From the IMG/VR virus record IMGVR_UViG_3300030103_000999, positions 3,044-28,935 of that record: a stretch of 25,892 nucleotides of DNA. The stretch is one strand, 5' to 3'. Of this stretch, positions 15,708 to 24,014 are shown in pieces. Position 1 is the first letter of the stretch; every line of letters starts with the position of its first letter. The notes beneath the pieces are model-generated. The model did no database searches, was not told where the DNA came from, and was given only the letters and a program-made list of their open reading frames with translations. Both the position numbers and the translations under genes were made by a program. Origin of the DNA: a virus.

Positions 15708-16774
15708 TATAATGCTCCTGCGGGAAGACCTCGTTTTATTGCTTCAGCTTCCACTGCTTTACGATCTTTTCCGGCAGCAAGTGCCTCTTGCGCTTGAGTT
15801 AGAATAGTCTGTTGTTCGGCTGTTAACTCTACCTTGGGTGCACCACCACCTGTTCTATTGTACAAAGGATCAAGAACTTTTTGAGCTTCGACCATTGCTT
15901 CCTCAACACTAATTCCAGGGTCATTAGACATAATACTTTGAACCATTTTTGGCAGGGCTTCACCGTAACGTGGCATGGGTTCAAACCCGCTACCACCACC
16001 CGATGCCGCCGCAGCCCTAGCCGCCGCTGTCTGTTTGTAATTGTTTAGACCAAGGAGCACGGCTTGTTGTAGCTTCTGCCCAGATAGGCTTGGATCAGAT
16101 GTCAGGACTCTGAAGATTGCGTCGTCGATCTCTCCAACATTGTCGGTATCAATGCCAAGAACAGATTGTGCAAAATCTATTTTGCTTTCATCAGTGGGAG
16201 GAAGTTCCGCCGCGACCATTACAGCATCAGAAACTTTCTTAGGGTCGTTAGTTGCTGCTTGGGCAGATGCAACTATTTCTCTTTTCTTCACAGACTCTTT
16301 TTCCGCTTTTTCTGCGGACCCAAACTTATTAACCAACATGTTAAAGAGTCCCGTTCCTATCCCTTCAACGGTAGAAACAAAAGCACTGGCAGGGTTCCGA
16401 ATGTCTACTGGTCCTGCCTCCTCAAACCCCATAGGAGTGCTTGGAGAAGCAGGTCGTGGAACTGTTGGAACAGCCGGAGCCTGTTGTTGTTGTGGCTGTT
16501 GTGGCTGCTGTTGCATCATCGGAGCAACGGTAGTTTGCACTGGAACTTGTGGCAATGCTGCTTGAACCATGGGCATTGTAGCCTGTGGTGGGACCATTGG
16601 TCTTGACATCATAGGTGGTGGAGCCATGGCCCGAGGTGCAGTGGCCTGCATTAGTTCTGAAGACGACGCTAGAATCCCACTTGGGCCGCGCTTGATGCCA
16701 CCCATCCGTTCTAGTTTATCTCTAGCACTTCTTTGAGAAGCTCCAAACAACGCTGCGTTATGTATCCCTTGCAT
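15707..16774 (-). CDS. internal virion protein with Pro/Gln/Met-rich N-terminal region, 355 aa
   Basis: The N-terminus (MQGIHNAALFGASQRSARDKLERMGGI) resembles the start of virion proteins in marine podoviruses. Residues about 45-115 are low-complexity, rich in Pro, Met and Gln with a Gln/Pro repeat. The rest is helical and Ala-rich, with a Gly/Ala hinge near residue 258-263 and a charged C-terminal helix. This build suits an unfoldable, ejectable inner-core protein or scaffold between the tail and the large 1461-aa protein. The stop overlaps the next ATG; the ribosome site is only GGGG. The function is inferred from place and composition. Confidence 0.7.
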   Translation of the reverse strand: MQGIHNAALFGASQRSARDKLERMGGIKRGPSGILASSSELMQATAPRAMAPPPMMSRPMVPPQATMPMVQAALPQVPVQTTVAPMMQQQPQQPQQQQAPAVPTVPRPASPSTPMGFEEAGPVDIRNPASAFVSTVEGIGTGLFNMLVNKFGSAEKAEKESVKKREIVASAQAATNDPKKVSDAVMVAAELPPTDESKIDFAQSVLGIDTDNVGEIDDAIFRVLTSDPSLSGQKLQQAVLLGLNNYKQTAAARAAAASGGGSGFEPMPRYGEALPKMVQSIMSNDPGISVEEAMVEAQKVLDPLYNRTGGGAPKVELTAEQQTILTQAQEALAAGKDRKAVEAEAIKRGLPAGAL

Positions 16775-16775
16775 T

Positions 16776-18041
16776 TTATGCCCCGCTTACATTTTTTAAA
16801 CTACCAAGACCACCAAAGATATTTGAGCCACCCGCTATATTTGCGTTCTGTAGAATATTAGTTAAAGGACTGGCTTTAGGTGTCGCCGCCGCCGCAAGAG
16901 CGGTAGAAGAGGCAGGTAAACCTGACAAAATATCACGCATGTAAGAGAATCGAGCAAACGGTTCATACGCTTCTTCTAACTGACTTGCCCGTTGAACATC
17001 ATACTCACTCTGCAACTGACGTTGTTCCAACTGACCAGTGTTAAACAGCGCGTTTACATCTTGGAATCCAAGGTTCTGTGCAGCCTCTCCGAGTGCCCCG
17101 ATTCCTGTACCCAGTCCTTGGAACAACTGACCCGCTTGAATCCCACGTTTTTGTTGATTTTCAAAAGCAGACTGAGCTTGTTCTTGTGCCGCAGTATACG
17201 CCGCTGACTTTAATTGCGCGGTAAGTTTACCTTCTTCCGCTGCGGATCGACCTATTGCTTCACCTTCAATCAAATCACGACGGCGACCAAACGCACCCAT
17301 GGATCCGGCTTCTGCACCTATCCTACGACGCTCACGCTCCAACGCTTCTTGGATATCTAACTGGGCAGCATCAACTACGTCATCAACAAAGGGGTCAAAG
17401 AAGTCTTTGTATCCGCCCTCACGTACTACGTTTCCTTCTGCATCTTTACGAGCAACTTGAGACACTTGTCCCGTATTAGGATCCGTTACGGTGTCATATA
17501 CAATCTGACCACTAGGGTCGTAACGTGCAGTTCCTGCCGTGCCTGCAAGGTCCGTGCCTGACTGAAAAGTCTGAAGTGCCTCATCTAAATAAGGCTGATA
17601 GGCATCCATCATACCTTCGTAGACAACTTCTCCTGTCACAGGATCGGTGTATCCAGTCATACGACGGAGGGCATCAACCTGTGCGTCTGTAAAACCAATG
17701 ACATCAGGAACAGCTACGCCACCTTCTGTGGCAAAGATAGCCTCTCCGTATTGATCGGTAAGAGCAAGACTAGGATCTGTAGTAAAGCTGCCATCCGCAC
17801 CTTCATAGAATTGTACTTTATTTCCCTCTGCATCAACAGCAGCCTGTGTTGGATCGAGGGTCGTTCCGCCCCCTTCCATCTGATAAACAGGTTGTCCATA
17901 CAAAGGCGATTTGGCAGCGATACCTGTGATCGTGCCCGTTTCTTCGTCAACTTGATAGATGTTTGCTAGAAGATTTTTTAAGAACTCTTCCTGATACTCA
18001 GGAAGTAGCGTCATCTGTTTCTGGATGATTTCCTCCGTCAT
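16776..18041 (-). CDS. tail / internal virion protein, 421 aa
   Basis: GAGGAG is six bases before the ATG, which overlaps the previous stop (TGATG). The N-terminal third is acidic with Gly-rich turns (DEETGTITG, DAEGNKV and similar); the middle, about residues 220-330, is a long Ala/Gln/Glu helical region (DIQEALERERRRIGAEAGS onward); and the end contains YEPFARFSYMRDILSGLP and a Gly/Asn-rich tail. The Tyr-x-Pro-Phe and Ile-Leu-Ser-Gly-Leu-Pro pattern is familiar from internal or tail proteins of marine podoviruses. It is probably ejected or forms part of the tail tube. No enzymatic motif is visible. Confidence 0.7.
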   Translation of the reverse strand: MTEEIIQKQMTLLPEYQEEFLKNLLANIYQVDEETGTITGIAAKSPLYGQPVYQMEGGGTTLDPTQAAVDAEGNKVQFYEGADGSFTTDPSLALTDQYGEAIFATEGGVAVPDVIGFTDAQVDALRRMTGYTDPVTGEVVYEGMMDAYQPYLDEALQTFQSGTDLAGTAGTARYDPSGQIVYDTVTDPNTGQVSQVARKDAEGNVVREGGYKDFFDPFVDDVVDAAQLDIQEALERERRRIGAEAGSMGAFGRRRDLIEGEAIGRSAAEEGKLTAQLKSAAYTAAQEQAQSAFENQQKRGIQAGQLFQGLGTGIGALGEAAQNLGFQDVNALFNTGQLEQRQLQSEYDVQRASQLEEAYEPFARFSYMRDILSGLPASSTALAAAATPKASPLTNILQNANIAGGSNIFGGLGSLKNVSGA

Positions 18042-18832
18042 CAGGCTCTCCTCTCAAACTGATTCATCATCTGGTACATTTTAGCCGCTCCTTTATCTCT
18101 GTCGCCGCCGCCTGCACCTTTGACCGCATCTGCTGTCATAACAAACTCTCCGTCTGACAAGGCTGCTTCCTGAACTCTACCACCATTCTGATAGATCGCT
18201 GCGGGTATTGAGTCACTGGTTCCTGTACCTGGACCCTCAATGTATCCACCCATTGCCATTTGTCTCGGAGCGTAGTTTACAACAGGAGTACCGGGAGCCG
18301 CGACCCCACGGAAGTTTGGATTGCGCTCACCCGTTGCGTACTGACGCATCTCTAAGTCTGACATTATGTTTTCAAAACGTGGACGGCGTTGCTGATCGAG
18401 TTTTTCACGAATTATACCTTGAAGTAGGTTACCCATGATTCCGTCTTTCTGTCCTTCGCCTTGCGCTTGTTGTTGCGCCAATCCCATCATTATAGCTTGA
18501 GCAGCAGGATTAGCCCCACTGGATAAAGCTGCGAGTTGCATGGCTTGAGGACTGGTAACCGCGCCCATGATACCACGGCCTATGTTTCCGGCACTACCAC
18601 CCGCACCACCTAAAGCATTGAGTGCGAGACCTGGTGCACCCATAGTTGCACCTTGAAAGAACGAACCAATACCAGATCGGAAAGCATCTTCTCCTGATTT
18701 GCCAGATAACAATGCACCACCGATACCACCGACAAGTGCGCCTACAGGCCCACCTGCAAGCATCCCAACAAGACTACCAAGAGATTCAAATAGATTTGAT
18801 TTGTTGCTTTCTAATTCTGATTCTTCAGCCAT
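18041..18832 (-). CDS. Gly-rich virion protein with conserved phage C-terminal motif, 263 aa
   Basis: The N-terminal part has Gly/Ala hydrophobic segments (about residues 17-45 and 50-85), which could insert in a membrane during ejection. The C-terminus contains GPGTGTSDSIPAAI, then LSDGEFVMTADAV and a Gly-Ala-Gly-Gly-Gly-Asp-Arg run, a pattern seen in virion proteins of many environmental phages. The ATG at 18832 lies seven bases after AGGAG and overlaps the previous stop (TGATG); a GTG at 18835 is possible but too close to the ribosome site. A role as a tail or pore-forming ejection protein is an inference from the neighbours. Confidence 0.7.
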   Translation of the reverse strand: MAEESELESNKSNLFESLGSLVGMLAGGPVGALVGGIGGALLSGKSGEDAFRSGIGSFFQGATMGAPGLALNALGGAGGSAGNIGRGIMGAVTSPQAMQLAALSSGANPAAQAIMMGLAQQQAQGEGQKDGIMGNLLQGIIREKLDQQRRPRFENIMSDLEMRQYATGERNPNFRGVAAPGTPVVNYAPRQMAMGGYIEGPGTGTSDSIPAAIYQNGGRVQEAALSDGEFVMTADAVKGAGGGDRDKGAAKMYQMMNQFERRA

Positions 18833-19059
18833 CACGTCTCTCCTGAAATTGCTTCTGGGGCTGTTACACTAATACTCGTGCTGCGCTTTTCAGATCCTGT
18901 CCAAGACTGTCCACAATCAGGGCAATTCCCATCGGGGTAGCTTGCAATCTCTTCGGGCGTGTCAACTGCGTTATCGCAGTTTACACAATGCACTGTATCA
19001 GAACTTGTCGAAGGTTTCCACTTCGATCCGTCCCGCATTGTAATAATAGTATCACTCAT
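18832..19059 (-). CDS. small zinc-ribbon protein, 75 aa
   Basis: Two Cys-x-x-Cys pairs (CVNC at about residue 25-28 and CPDC at about 46-49) are separated by 17 residues, the layout of a zinc ribbon or knuckle. The N-terminus (MSDTIITMRDGSKWKP) and the Ser/Thr-rich tail are otherwise plain. It sits inside the coupled virion operon, overlapping both neighbours by one to four bases. It may be a minor structural protein or an assembly factor; zinc binding is inferred from the cysteines. Confidence 0.7.
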   Translation of the reverse strand: MSDTIITMRDGSKWKPSTSSDTVHCVNCDNAVDTPEEIASYPDGNCPDCGQSWTGSEKRSTSISVTAPEAISGET

Positions 19060-19352
19060 GATGTTGTCACCGTTACTGTGCCCACTGCCCCTGTTCCGGT
19101 GGAACCACGAACATGTGGGGAATTAATTAAAACTATCTTAACAAAACCTGACTGTTGAAACAATGCCCCTGTTTCAAGCCCACTATCGTCTGTTTGTAGG
19201 TTGGTTAAAACAAGTTCAGTATTGCGCCCTTCACCAGGGTTTTGTTGCTGCGCTAAATATATTGCAAAAGAACGAACCAACTCTGCAAAGTATTGTTGGC
19301 TGTACTCCCCCGGAGGAACAGCGAAAAAAGGAAGAGTTAGATTTCGGGACAT
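19056..19352 (-). CDS. small tail-region protein, 98 aa
   Basis: The protein has a helical N-terminal half (YSQQYFAELVRSFAIYLAQQ) and a beta-like end with Gly-Thr-Gly-Ala-Val-Gly and a run of Val/Thr. Its place between the gp10-like tail protein and the zinc-ribbon gene, with TGATG and ATGA overlaps on both sides, points to a minor tail or completion protein. I do not recognise a named family and see no catalytic residues. Confidence 0.65.
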   Translation of the reverse strand: MSRNLTLPFFAVPPGEYSQQYFAELVRSFAIYLAQQQNPGEGRNTELVLTNLQTDDSGLETGALFQQSGFVKIVLINSPHVRGSTGTGAVGTVTVTTS

Positions 19353-21268
19353 CAGCGCCTCCCGTCAGGTCGTATGTCCACTCTAGGGGAACCTAGTCGC
19401 CAAGTCACTCCGGCAGCGTCAGACTCAACACGAAAGGCAAAGCTGCGCCCACGTAATCGTACATGTGCATCCTGTGTAAACTGTTCCACAGGAACTGTAG
19501 CAGTCTTTGTCACTGTAGAATTGGTTGTTTGTAAATAGTTGCCACCAGGGAAATTCCTAGCCTTTAATGTCATAGTAGCCGTAGGATTGCCTGCGGTGGA
19601 ATCTCTGAACGTAAGGTCTGGAATCAAGCGACGGATAAATGCAAAGTTATCCCCATCTCCTATGTCTATCTGACTAGATTCAATGTGCGCGGTGAGGGCA
19701 CTTGCAGGGGTAGTCTCGCCGTTATCAAACCCGTTTTCGTGCCGATACAAATAGTTACCTGGACCCGCAGCCAAAGGAAACTCTCTAATGCCTTGATCGA
19801 GCCACACTGAACGGGTCAAGTTTCCATAGTACCAAAGCTGCTGCACATAATTATATACAACGTACCGATCATTTTCATCACTGCTTGCAGAAGGATAAAA
19901 CCACCAGATCTCTCCAAACAATGTATTTACACCCGCAGTAACTTTTTCCGCTTGGGCTTCATTAAAATCAGAAAACACATAATCACGAACAGAACACTGA
20001 ATACGTTGTACTGTACCTGCATAAGCATAGAACTCACGTTTGCCCATCCAAAATACGGTGTCTTCCACCGCAACCGCAGCCAGTGGACTTCGTATAGTAA
20101 TGTTTTCAGAGATAAGGTTTGCACCGAAAGTAAACGGCGGTCCAAGAAACTGCAACGAATATAAACTTACATCTGTAAATACCAAGACCTCTTGACGAGT
20201 TTCTACGGCGGTAATAATCTCTGATCCAGAACCAAGACGTATGGCTCCTGCGTTATTAGTGGACGTTGCCGCCCAATCGGTCAAAGACTCTTGATCCGAG
20301 AACCGAATGAGCAATGGGTCTTGAGTGCCGATGCTATCTTCGCTGTCACACCCAAACGCAAGAACGTGGCGATCTCTATCAGACACAAGCACTTGCTTCG
20401 CAACAGTCGGAGTTTTATCTGCATTTGCTAGTCCAGATAATTCTACTGCTCGTGTGCCTACACCATTTGTTGCATCCCAATAATAAAGTCCACCGTCGCG
20501 TACATTTATTAGAAGATCTTCTCCAAAGTTATCGTGAGACCAAATGCGTAATAAATCGGTAAGAACCGTAATTGTAGCTGCTTCGCCCCAACCATTTCTT
20601 CCCCAAGTGCCTGCACCCCAACCGTTACCAAGAACAGTAGTGTTCAGACCTACGTTAATTTGATATGTGCCTACAACAGAGGAGCCACCGTTACCTGTAT
20701 CAGAAGAATTTGCATTTACAGTCGTCGGAGTATAAACACCATCAACTGTGATGTTTTCTAAAACAGCAACTTCTCTTGCAAGAATGATGTAATTGTTGTC
20801 GTCTACAAGTCTATTTATCTGATACTCTTGATTCAAAACAGCGGCAGTAATATTACCACCCAAACTTGCTGCACCAGAAAAAGTAACAAAGTCGTTTTCT
20901 ACTGCGCCGTGAGCAGTATCCGTTACCTGTATCTCGTTTGAACCATTCGTTGCGGTAAAAGTAACATCTCCCGCAGCAGTCGTTACACGAATAGGAGTAA
21001 TGTCGTTATACCCACCACCCTGATTAATGTAATACTTAAACGCGGTTCCTACACCTAAAAACTCATCTAAGTTTAGACTGACCCAAGGATGTAAAGCACG
21101 GGCAGTGCCAAGGAATGAATTATCTGAATCTTTAATCCACCCTCCTATTTTTTCAGCATATCCAAAACGAAACCTAACTTTATCCATGTCAAACCAACCA
21201 CCCTCGTTAGAATACGAGGTGGTTTCTTTGTTGATACCAGGTTTAAATTGGAGTTTTGTCAAAGGCAC
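19352..21268 (-). CDS. P22 gp10-like tail/packaged-DNA stabilisation protein, 638 aa
   Basis: The protein starts KLQFKPGINKETTSYSNEGGWFDMDKVRFRFG in outline and continues with repeated beta-strand blocks (around LFTDVSLYSLQFLGPP-type sequence, VFWMGKREFYAY and WYYGNLTRSVWLDQG), matching the phage stabilisation family. In P22 this protein joins the tail to the portal and holds the packaged DNA. It is longer than P22 gp10 (472 aa), mainly from an extra Thr/Gly/Asn-rich beta region at about residues 88-200. The start is a GTG at 21268, eight bases after AGGAG. A weak candidate promoter lies just upstream at 21293-21321. Confidence 0.85.
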   Translation of the reverse strand: MPLTKLQFKPGINKETTSYSNEGGWFDMDKVRFRFGYAEKIGGWIKDSDNSFLGTARALHPWVSLNLDEFLGVGTAFKYYINQGGGYNDITPIRVTTAAGDVTFTATNGSNEIQVTDTAHGAVENDFVTFSGAASLGGNITAAVLNQEYQINRLVDDNNYIILAREVAVLENITVDGVYTPTTVNANSSDTGNGGSSVVGTYQINVGLNTTVLGNGWGAGTWGRNGWGEAATITVLTDLLRIWSHDNFGEDLLINVRDGGLYYWDATNGVGTRAVELSGLANADKTPTVAKQVLVSDRDRHVLAFGCDSEDSIGTQDPLLIRFSDQESLTDWAATSTNNAGAIRLGSGSEIITAVETRQEVLVFTDVSLYSLQFLGPPFTFGANLISENITIRSPLAAVAVEDTVFWMGKREFYAYAGTVQRIQCSVRDYVFSDFNEAQAEKVTAGVNTLFGEIWWFYPSASSDENDRYVVYNYVQQLWYYGNLTRSVWLDQGIREFPLAAGPGNYLYRHENGFDNGETTPASALTAHIESSQIDIGDGDNFAFIRRLIPDLTFRDSTAGNPTATMTLKARNFPGGNYLQTTNSTVTKTATVPVEQFTQDAHVRLRGRSFAFRVESDAAGVTWRLGSPRVDIRPDGRR

Positions 21269-21292
21269 GATTTATTCTCCTAAATTAAAGAC

Positions 21293-21321
21293 AGCTTACA
21301 ATAAAAAGTGCCCTCAATCAA
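21293..21321 (-). promoter_or_regulatory. weak candidate leftward promoter before the gp10-like gene
   Basis: On the minus strand TTGATT (21321-21316) and TAAGCT (21298-21293) are 17 bases apart, in the only sizeable gap (53 bases) of this virion operon. The match to consensus is poor, so it is tentative. Confidence 0.22.
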
Positions 21322-21876
21322 TTACTCTGCTGGAACTTCCATATAATCAATAATACCATTTAATCTAGGTCGATCCCCTGTGTACTTTACAGAGTGTGGA
21401 AGTCTGTTGTTAATTTCTATAAAATCCCCTTCGTACATCTCAACCTTATCACCCGCGATCATAAAGTGCATGTTTTCATAATCGCCATCAATACACCAAT
21501 GCAAACGGTGAGTGACTCCAAAATATGGATGCGTGTCACTGTGCACTCCTATATCTGAATTTGGAGCTAACTTAACAAAAATTGCTGTTGTACAAACAAA
21601 CGGTTTATCTTCGTAATATTCCACAAAAGCCTGAGACAAAGGTTCTAATATCTTCATCAATGGATCTGTATGTTTAAATTGCTCACATTTAATGCTTGGA
21701 TAATGACTGCGATCAGGAAAAATTGCACAAATCGTTGAGGTATCTTTATGTGACTCAAAGTTTTTTTGTCTAAAAGAAAATTCCTCCCAGTCTTCTTCTG
21801 GAAGACCAAACAAATATTCTTTAATTTCGGTGGGGTCAAAAGACCCAATTAAACGGCTTCTCGTAATAATATCCAT
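21322..21876 (-). CDS. 2-oxoglutarate/Fe(II)-dependent hydroxylase (Asp/Asn hydroxylase-like), 184 aa
   Basis: The C-terminal half holds the iron site: VHSDTH gives His112 and Asp114, GDFIEINNRLPHSV gives His161, and Arg171 ten residues later can bind 2-oxoglutarate. The strand RLHWCI between them fits the double-stranded beta-helix. The enzyme should hydroxylate a target using 2-oxoglutarate and oxygen; the substrate is unknown. The ATG at 21876, five bases after AGGAG, is chosen over an in-frame ATG at 21915 that would overlap the sulfotransferase gene. It is read just after the sulfotransferase, on the same strand, with eight bases between them. Confidence 0.8.
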   Translation of the reverse strand: MDIITRSRLIGSFDPTEIKEYLFGLPEEDWEEFSFRQKNFESHKDTSTICAIFPDRSHYPSIKCEQFKHTDPLMKILEPLSQAFVEYYEDKPFVCTTAIFVKLAPNSDIGVHSDTHPYFGVTHRLHWCIDGDYENMHFMIAGDKVEMYEGDFIEINNRLPHSVKYTGDRPRLNGIIDYMEVPAE

Positions 21877-21884
21877 GGAATCTC

Positions 21885-22688
21885 CTATATCCATTCTTGC
21901 CAAAAAGGCGGACACGTAGACCTCAAGTCCTCCGCCATAGAGCTTAATCTCCCTAAACTCGCTTTGGCCTCTCTTATTTTAGGTTCAATCGTGTGTAGAG
22001 TATCGAACATTCCGTAGTATCTATCAAGTTGTTTGTTTGCGTTTTCAATGTTGTTTAGTTGAGGATAATATTTATCTGCCCCAATAAAGTTACAAATCCT
22101 GTCAAGTTGTTTCTTTGGCTGACTACAAAGATTAGAATAATCTACAAAAAGCATATCTGAATGCCTGTTCTGCACTAATGCTGCCTCGTAAAGCGCACTG
22201 TAAGATCTTCCGATAGTTCCGTTAGCTGCCATCAAACATTGAGCAAAGTCCATTGTTCTAGGAAATGTATCTTTATTAACTACGTCATTATCGTACTTTG
22301 TCCATGTAATAGGTTCTTTTTCTCGTAATCGTAAAAAAGACGAAGCACATTCCACGGGATCTCGAACCAAACATACAATCTTATACTCCTCTAAAACTTG
22401 ATCCCAAATGTCCAAGTAAAACAAGGCTTCCCGATTTTTATCAAAAACAAAAGATGAATCAGAGCCGTAATAGCCACAGATAGCAGATTTAAGAACAGGC
22501 AAACACTGAGACTGCTGACGGGTAGCTAAACTTTTAGCCTCTGTATAAAAAATACTTCTAAGGTTGTTTAGAATAGAAACGGTTAAAGAACCTTCTATGA
22601 TCTTGAAATTAGGATTTTGAGAAAGCAATCCACAAAGTAAAGTTGATCCACTTCGGGGCAAACTAAAAAGTATTACAGGTTTTGTCAT
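21885..22688 (-). CDS. sulfotransferase (PAPS-dependent, P-loop type), 267 aa
   Basis: The N-terminal strand-loop FSLPRSGSTLL (about residues 8-18) is the phosphosulfate-binding loop of the sulfotransferase family, and CLVRDPVECASSF (about 106-118) is the second cofactor-binding block with Arg109 and Ser116/117. Such enzymes move a sulfate from PAPS to a hydroxyl group on a sugar, protein or small molecule. The length is usual. The ATG overlaps the methyltransferase stop (ATGA) and no ribosome site is visible, so translation is probably coupled. Target unknown: virion protein, host surface glycan or metabolite are all possible. Confidence 0.83.
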   Translation of the reverse strand: MTKPVILFSLPRSGSTLLCGLLSQNPNFKIIEGSLTVSILNNLRSIFYTEAKSLATRQQSQCLPVLKSAICGYYGSDSSFVFDKNREALFYLDIWDQVLEEYKIVCLVRDPVECASSFLRLREKEPITWTKYDNDVVNKDTFPRTMDFAQCLMAANGTIGRSYSALYEAALVQNRHSDMLFVDYSNLCSQPKKQLDRICNFIGADKYYPQLNNIENANKQLDRYYGMFDTLHTIEPKIREAKASLGRLSSMAEDLRSTCPPFWQEWI

Positions 22689-23302
22689 GAAGCGGAAACG
22701 AGAATGGAACCTATGTAAGATGAATCTACTGTTGTAGGACTATGCCAAGTAATAGAGGTATACGAGGAACTGTTTAAATAACTCTGTATATCCGACATTG
22801 TACGAACTTGAGTTTGTGTATACCAAGTTAACTCTGTATCTGAATCGGTAACTACTTGTGTTAACTCTGAAGAAGTTACGCCCCCTTCAATAATTGCAGT
22901 TGTTCCTAGTGAAGGTAGCTTGTTAATCAAATTGCTTTGCGTTGAACCAAGATGAATCATCCCTGCGCAAAACACGACATCAAAAGCTGCGCTCGTTGTG
23001 TAGTTCTCCCAAGAAGACTCCACCAACGTATATTGAGAATCTGTAAAATATGTAGCTAAATTAGATCTAGCAGCGGTTAAAGCATTGGCATCGGTGTCAA
23101 TTCCTGTAACATGTGTCGCACCTTTGTCTAAAAGCCAACTCATCCATCGACCATTATTGCATCCTATATCCAACACTGTTTTGTTGTTTACAAGACTAGA
23201 AACAGCATTAAAATTTACTGCTCTCGGGTTTAAGGTATCAGGAGAAAATGTAACTCCTACACCTTGGTTAAACGCAGATCTATTATCAAAATAGTCGGTC
23301 AT
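22685..23302 (-). CDS. class I SAM-dependent methyltransferase, 205 aa
   Basis: The glycine-rich SAM loop is VLDIGCNNGRW (about residues 43-53), followed by the second strand VTGIDTD with Asp69 in the place that usually binds the ribose of SAM. The strand DVVFCAGMIHLGS (about 107-119) matches motif IV. Residues past about 130 are Ser/Thr-rich and less typical. The enzyme should methylate an unknown target. It overlaps the preceding 240-aa gene by 17 bases and the sulfotransferase by four, so all three are co-translated. Confidence 0.8.
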   Translation of the reverse strand: MTDYFDNRSAFNQGVGVTFSPDTLNPRAVNFNAVSSLVNNKTVLDIGCNNGRWMSWLLDKGATHVTGIDTDANALTAARSNLATYFTDSQYTLVESSWENYTTSAAFDVVFCAGMIHLGSTQSNLINKLPSLGTTAIIEGGVTSSELTQVVTDSDTELTWYTQTQVRTMSDIQSYLNSSSYTSITWHSPTTVDSSYIGSILVSAS

Positions 23303-24008
23303 ATAGGTTTACCTCATAATGTGCTAACTCTACTAAATCTTCAATTTTAGCCATTTCATTTAAAATCTCATGCGCTGTAAGTTCTACTTTTCGGATATAA
23401 TCCGTGATTTTACCGCAAAAGTCTACAACTGTATCCTGATTCATCGGAACAATATTTCCATCCATATCAAACCATTCAAAATCTTCAGGTATATTATTAT
23501 GACTAGCTCGTAACCCCAACAAAGACATGTATGATATGTGTCTGAAACGAAGATCAAACGTATGGTTGTTGTGTTTAAATCCCCTTAAAAAAACTATATC
23601 TTTCTGTTGATTTAAAGTATTCAAATGTACATCCATGACATCACCACGGGTATGCACATGAACAGTAAAGTCTTCTCTAGCAATAGGTCTACCAGAAGCG
23701 TGTAAAACAAAACGTGGTTGGTTTCGCACAGCTTTAAAAAAAGTGTGTTTATGTACACTAAAATCGTAAGGTTCTACACGAAGAACTCCAAGCTCCCACA
23801 AAAGATCATCACGAGTGTCTTTGTTTAAAACATGACCAAAAAAATCAATTTCTTCTGTATGATACTCTGCCGTAAAACAACCATCATTATACCGTACCCA
23901 ACGGGCACGAACTGGCTCGGATCCGTTACTCTTTGTAGGGCCTCTCCAATGATCTGGAGCTAAATCATTTAACCATACATCTTCTTCTTCTAAAGGTGTA
24001 TCCTTCAT
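23286..24008 (-). CDS. hypothetical protein in the tail-modification cassette, 240 aa
   Basis: The protein is rich in His, Asp, Trp and Phe, with a beta-rich first two-thirds (for example RFVLHASGRPIAREDFTVHV) and a helical end of about 50 residues (DTVVDFCGKITDYIRKVELTAHEI). The helical end weakly recalls tail-fibre assembly chaperones of the DUF4376 type, which would fit a position next to fibre genes. There is no recognised catalytic motif. It starts six bases after the Gly-rich adhesin gene without a ribosome site. It could be a chaperone, a substrate or a partner of the three modifying enzymes. Confidence 0.6.
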   Translation of the reverse strand: MKDTPLEEEDVWLNDLAPDHWRGPTKSNGSEPVRARWVRYNDGCFTAEYHTEEIDFFGHVLNKDTRDDLLWELGVLRVEPYDFSVHKHTFFKAVRNQPRFVLHASGRPIAREDFTVHVHTRGDVMDVHLNTLNQQKDIVFLRGFKHNNHTFDLRFRHISYMSLLGLRASHNNIPEDFEWFDMDGNIVPMNQDTVVDFCGKITDYIRKVELTAHEILNEMAKIEDLVELAHYEVNLYDRLF

Positions 24009-24014
24009 TTAAAA

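Noticed and set aside
16400-16540. Possible microsatellite or CRISPR-like repeat
   Set aside because: The short GTT/GCT-type repeats code for Gln/Pro runs in a virion protein; there are no equal-length repeats with unique spacers.
21877-21915. Upstream ATG start for the hydroxylase
   Set aside because: It overlaps the end of the sulfotransferase gene, while the ATG at 21876 has AGGAG five bases upstream.
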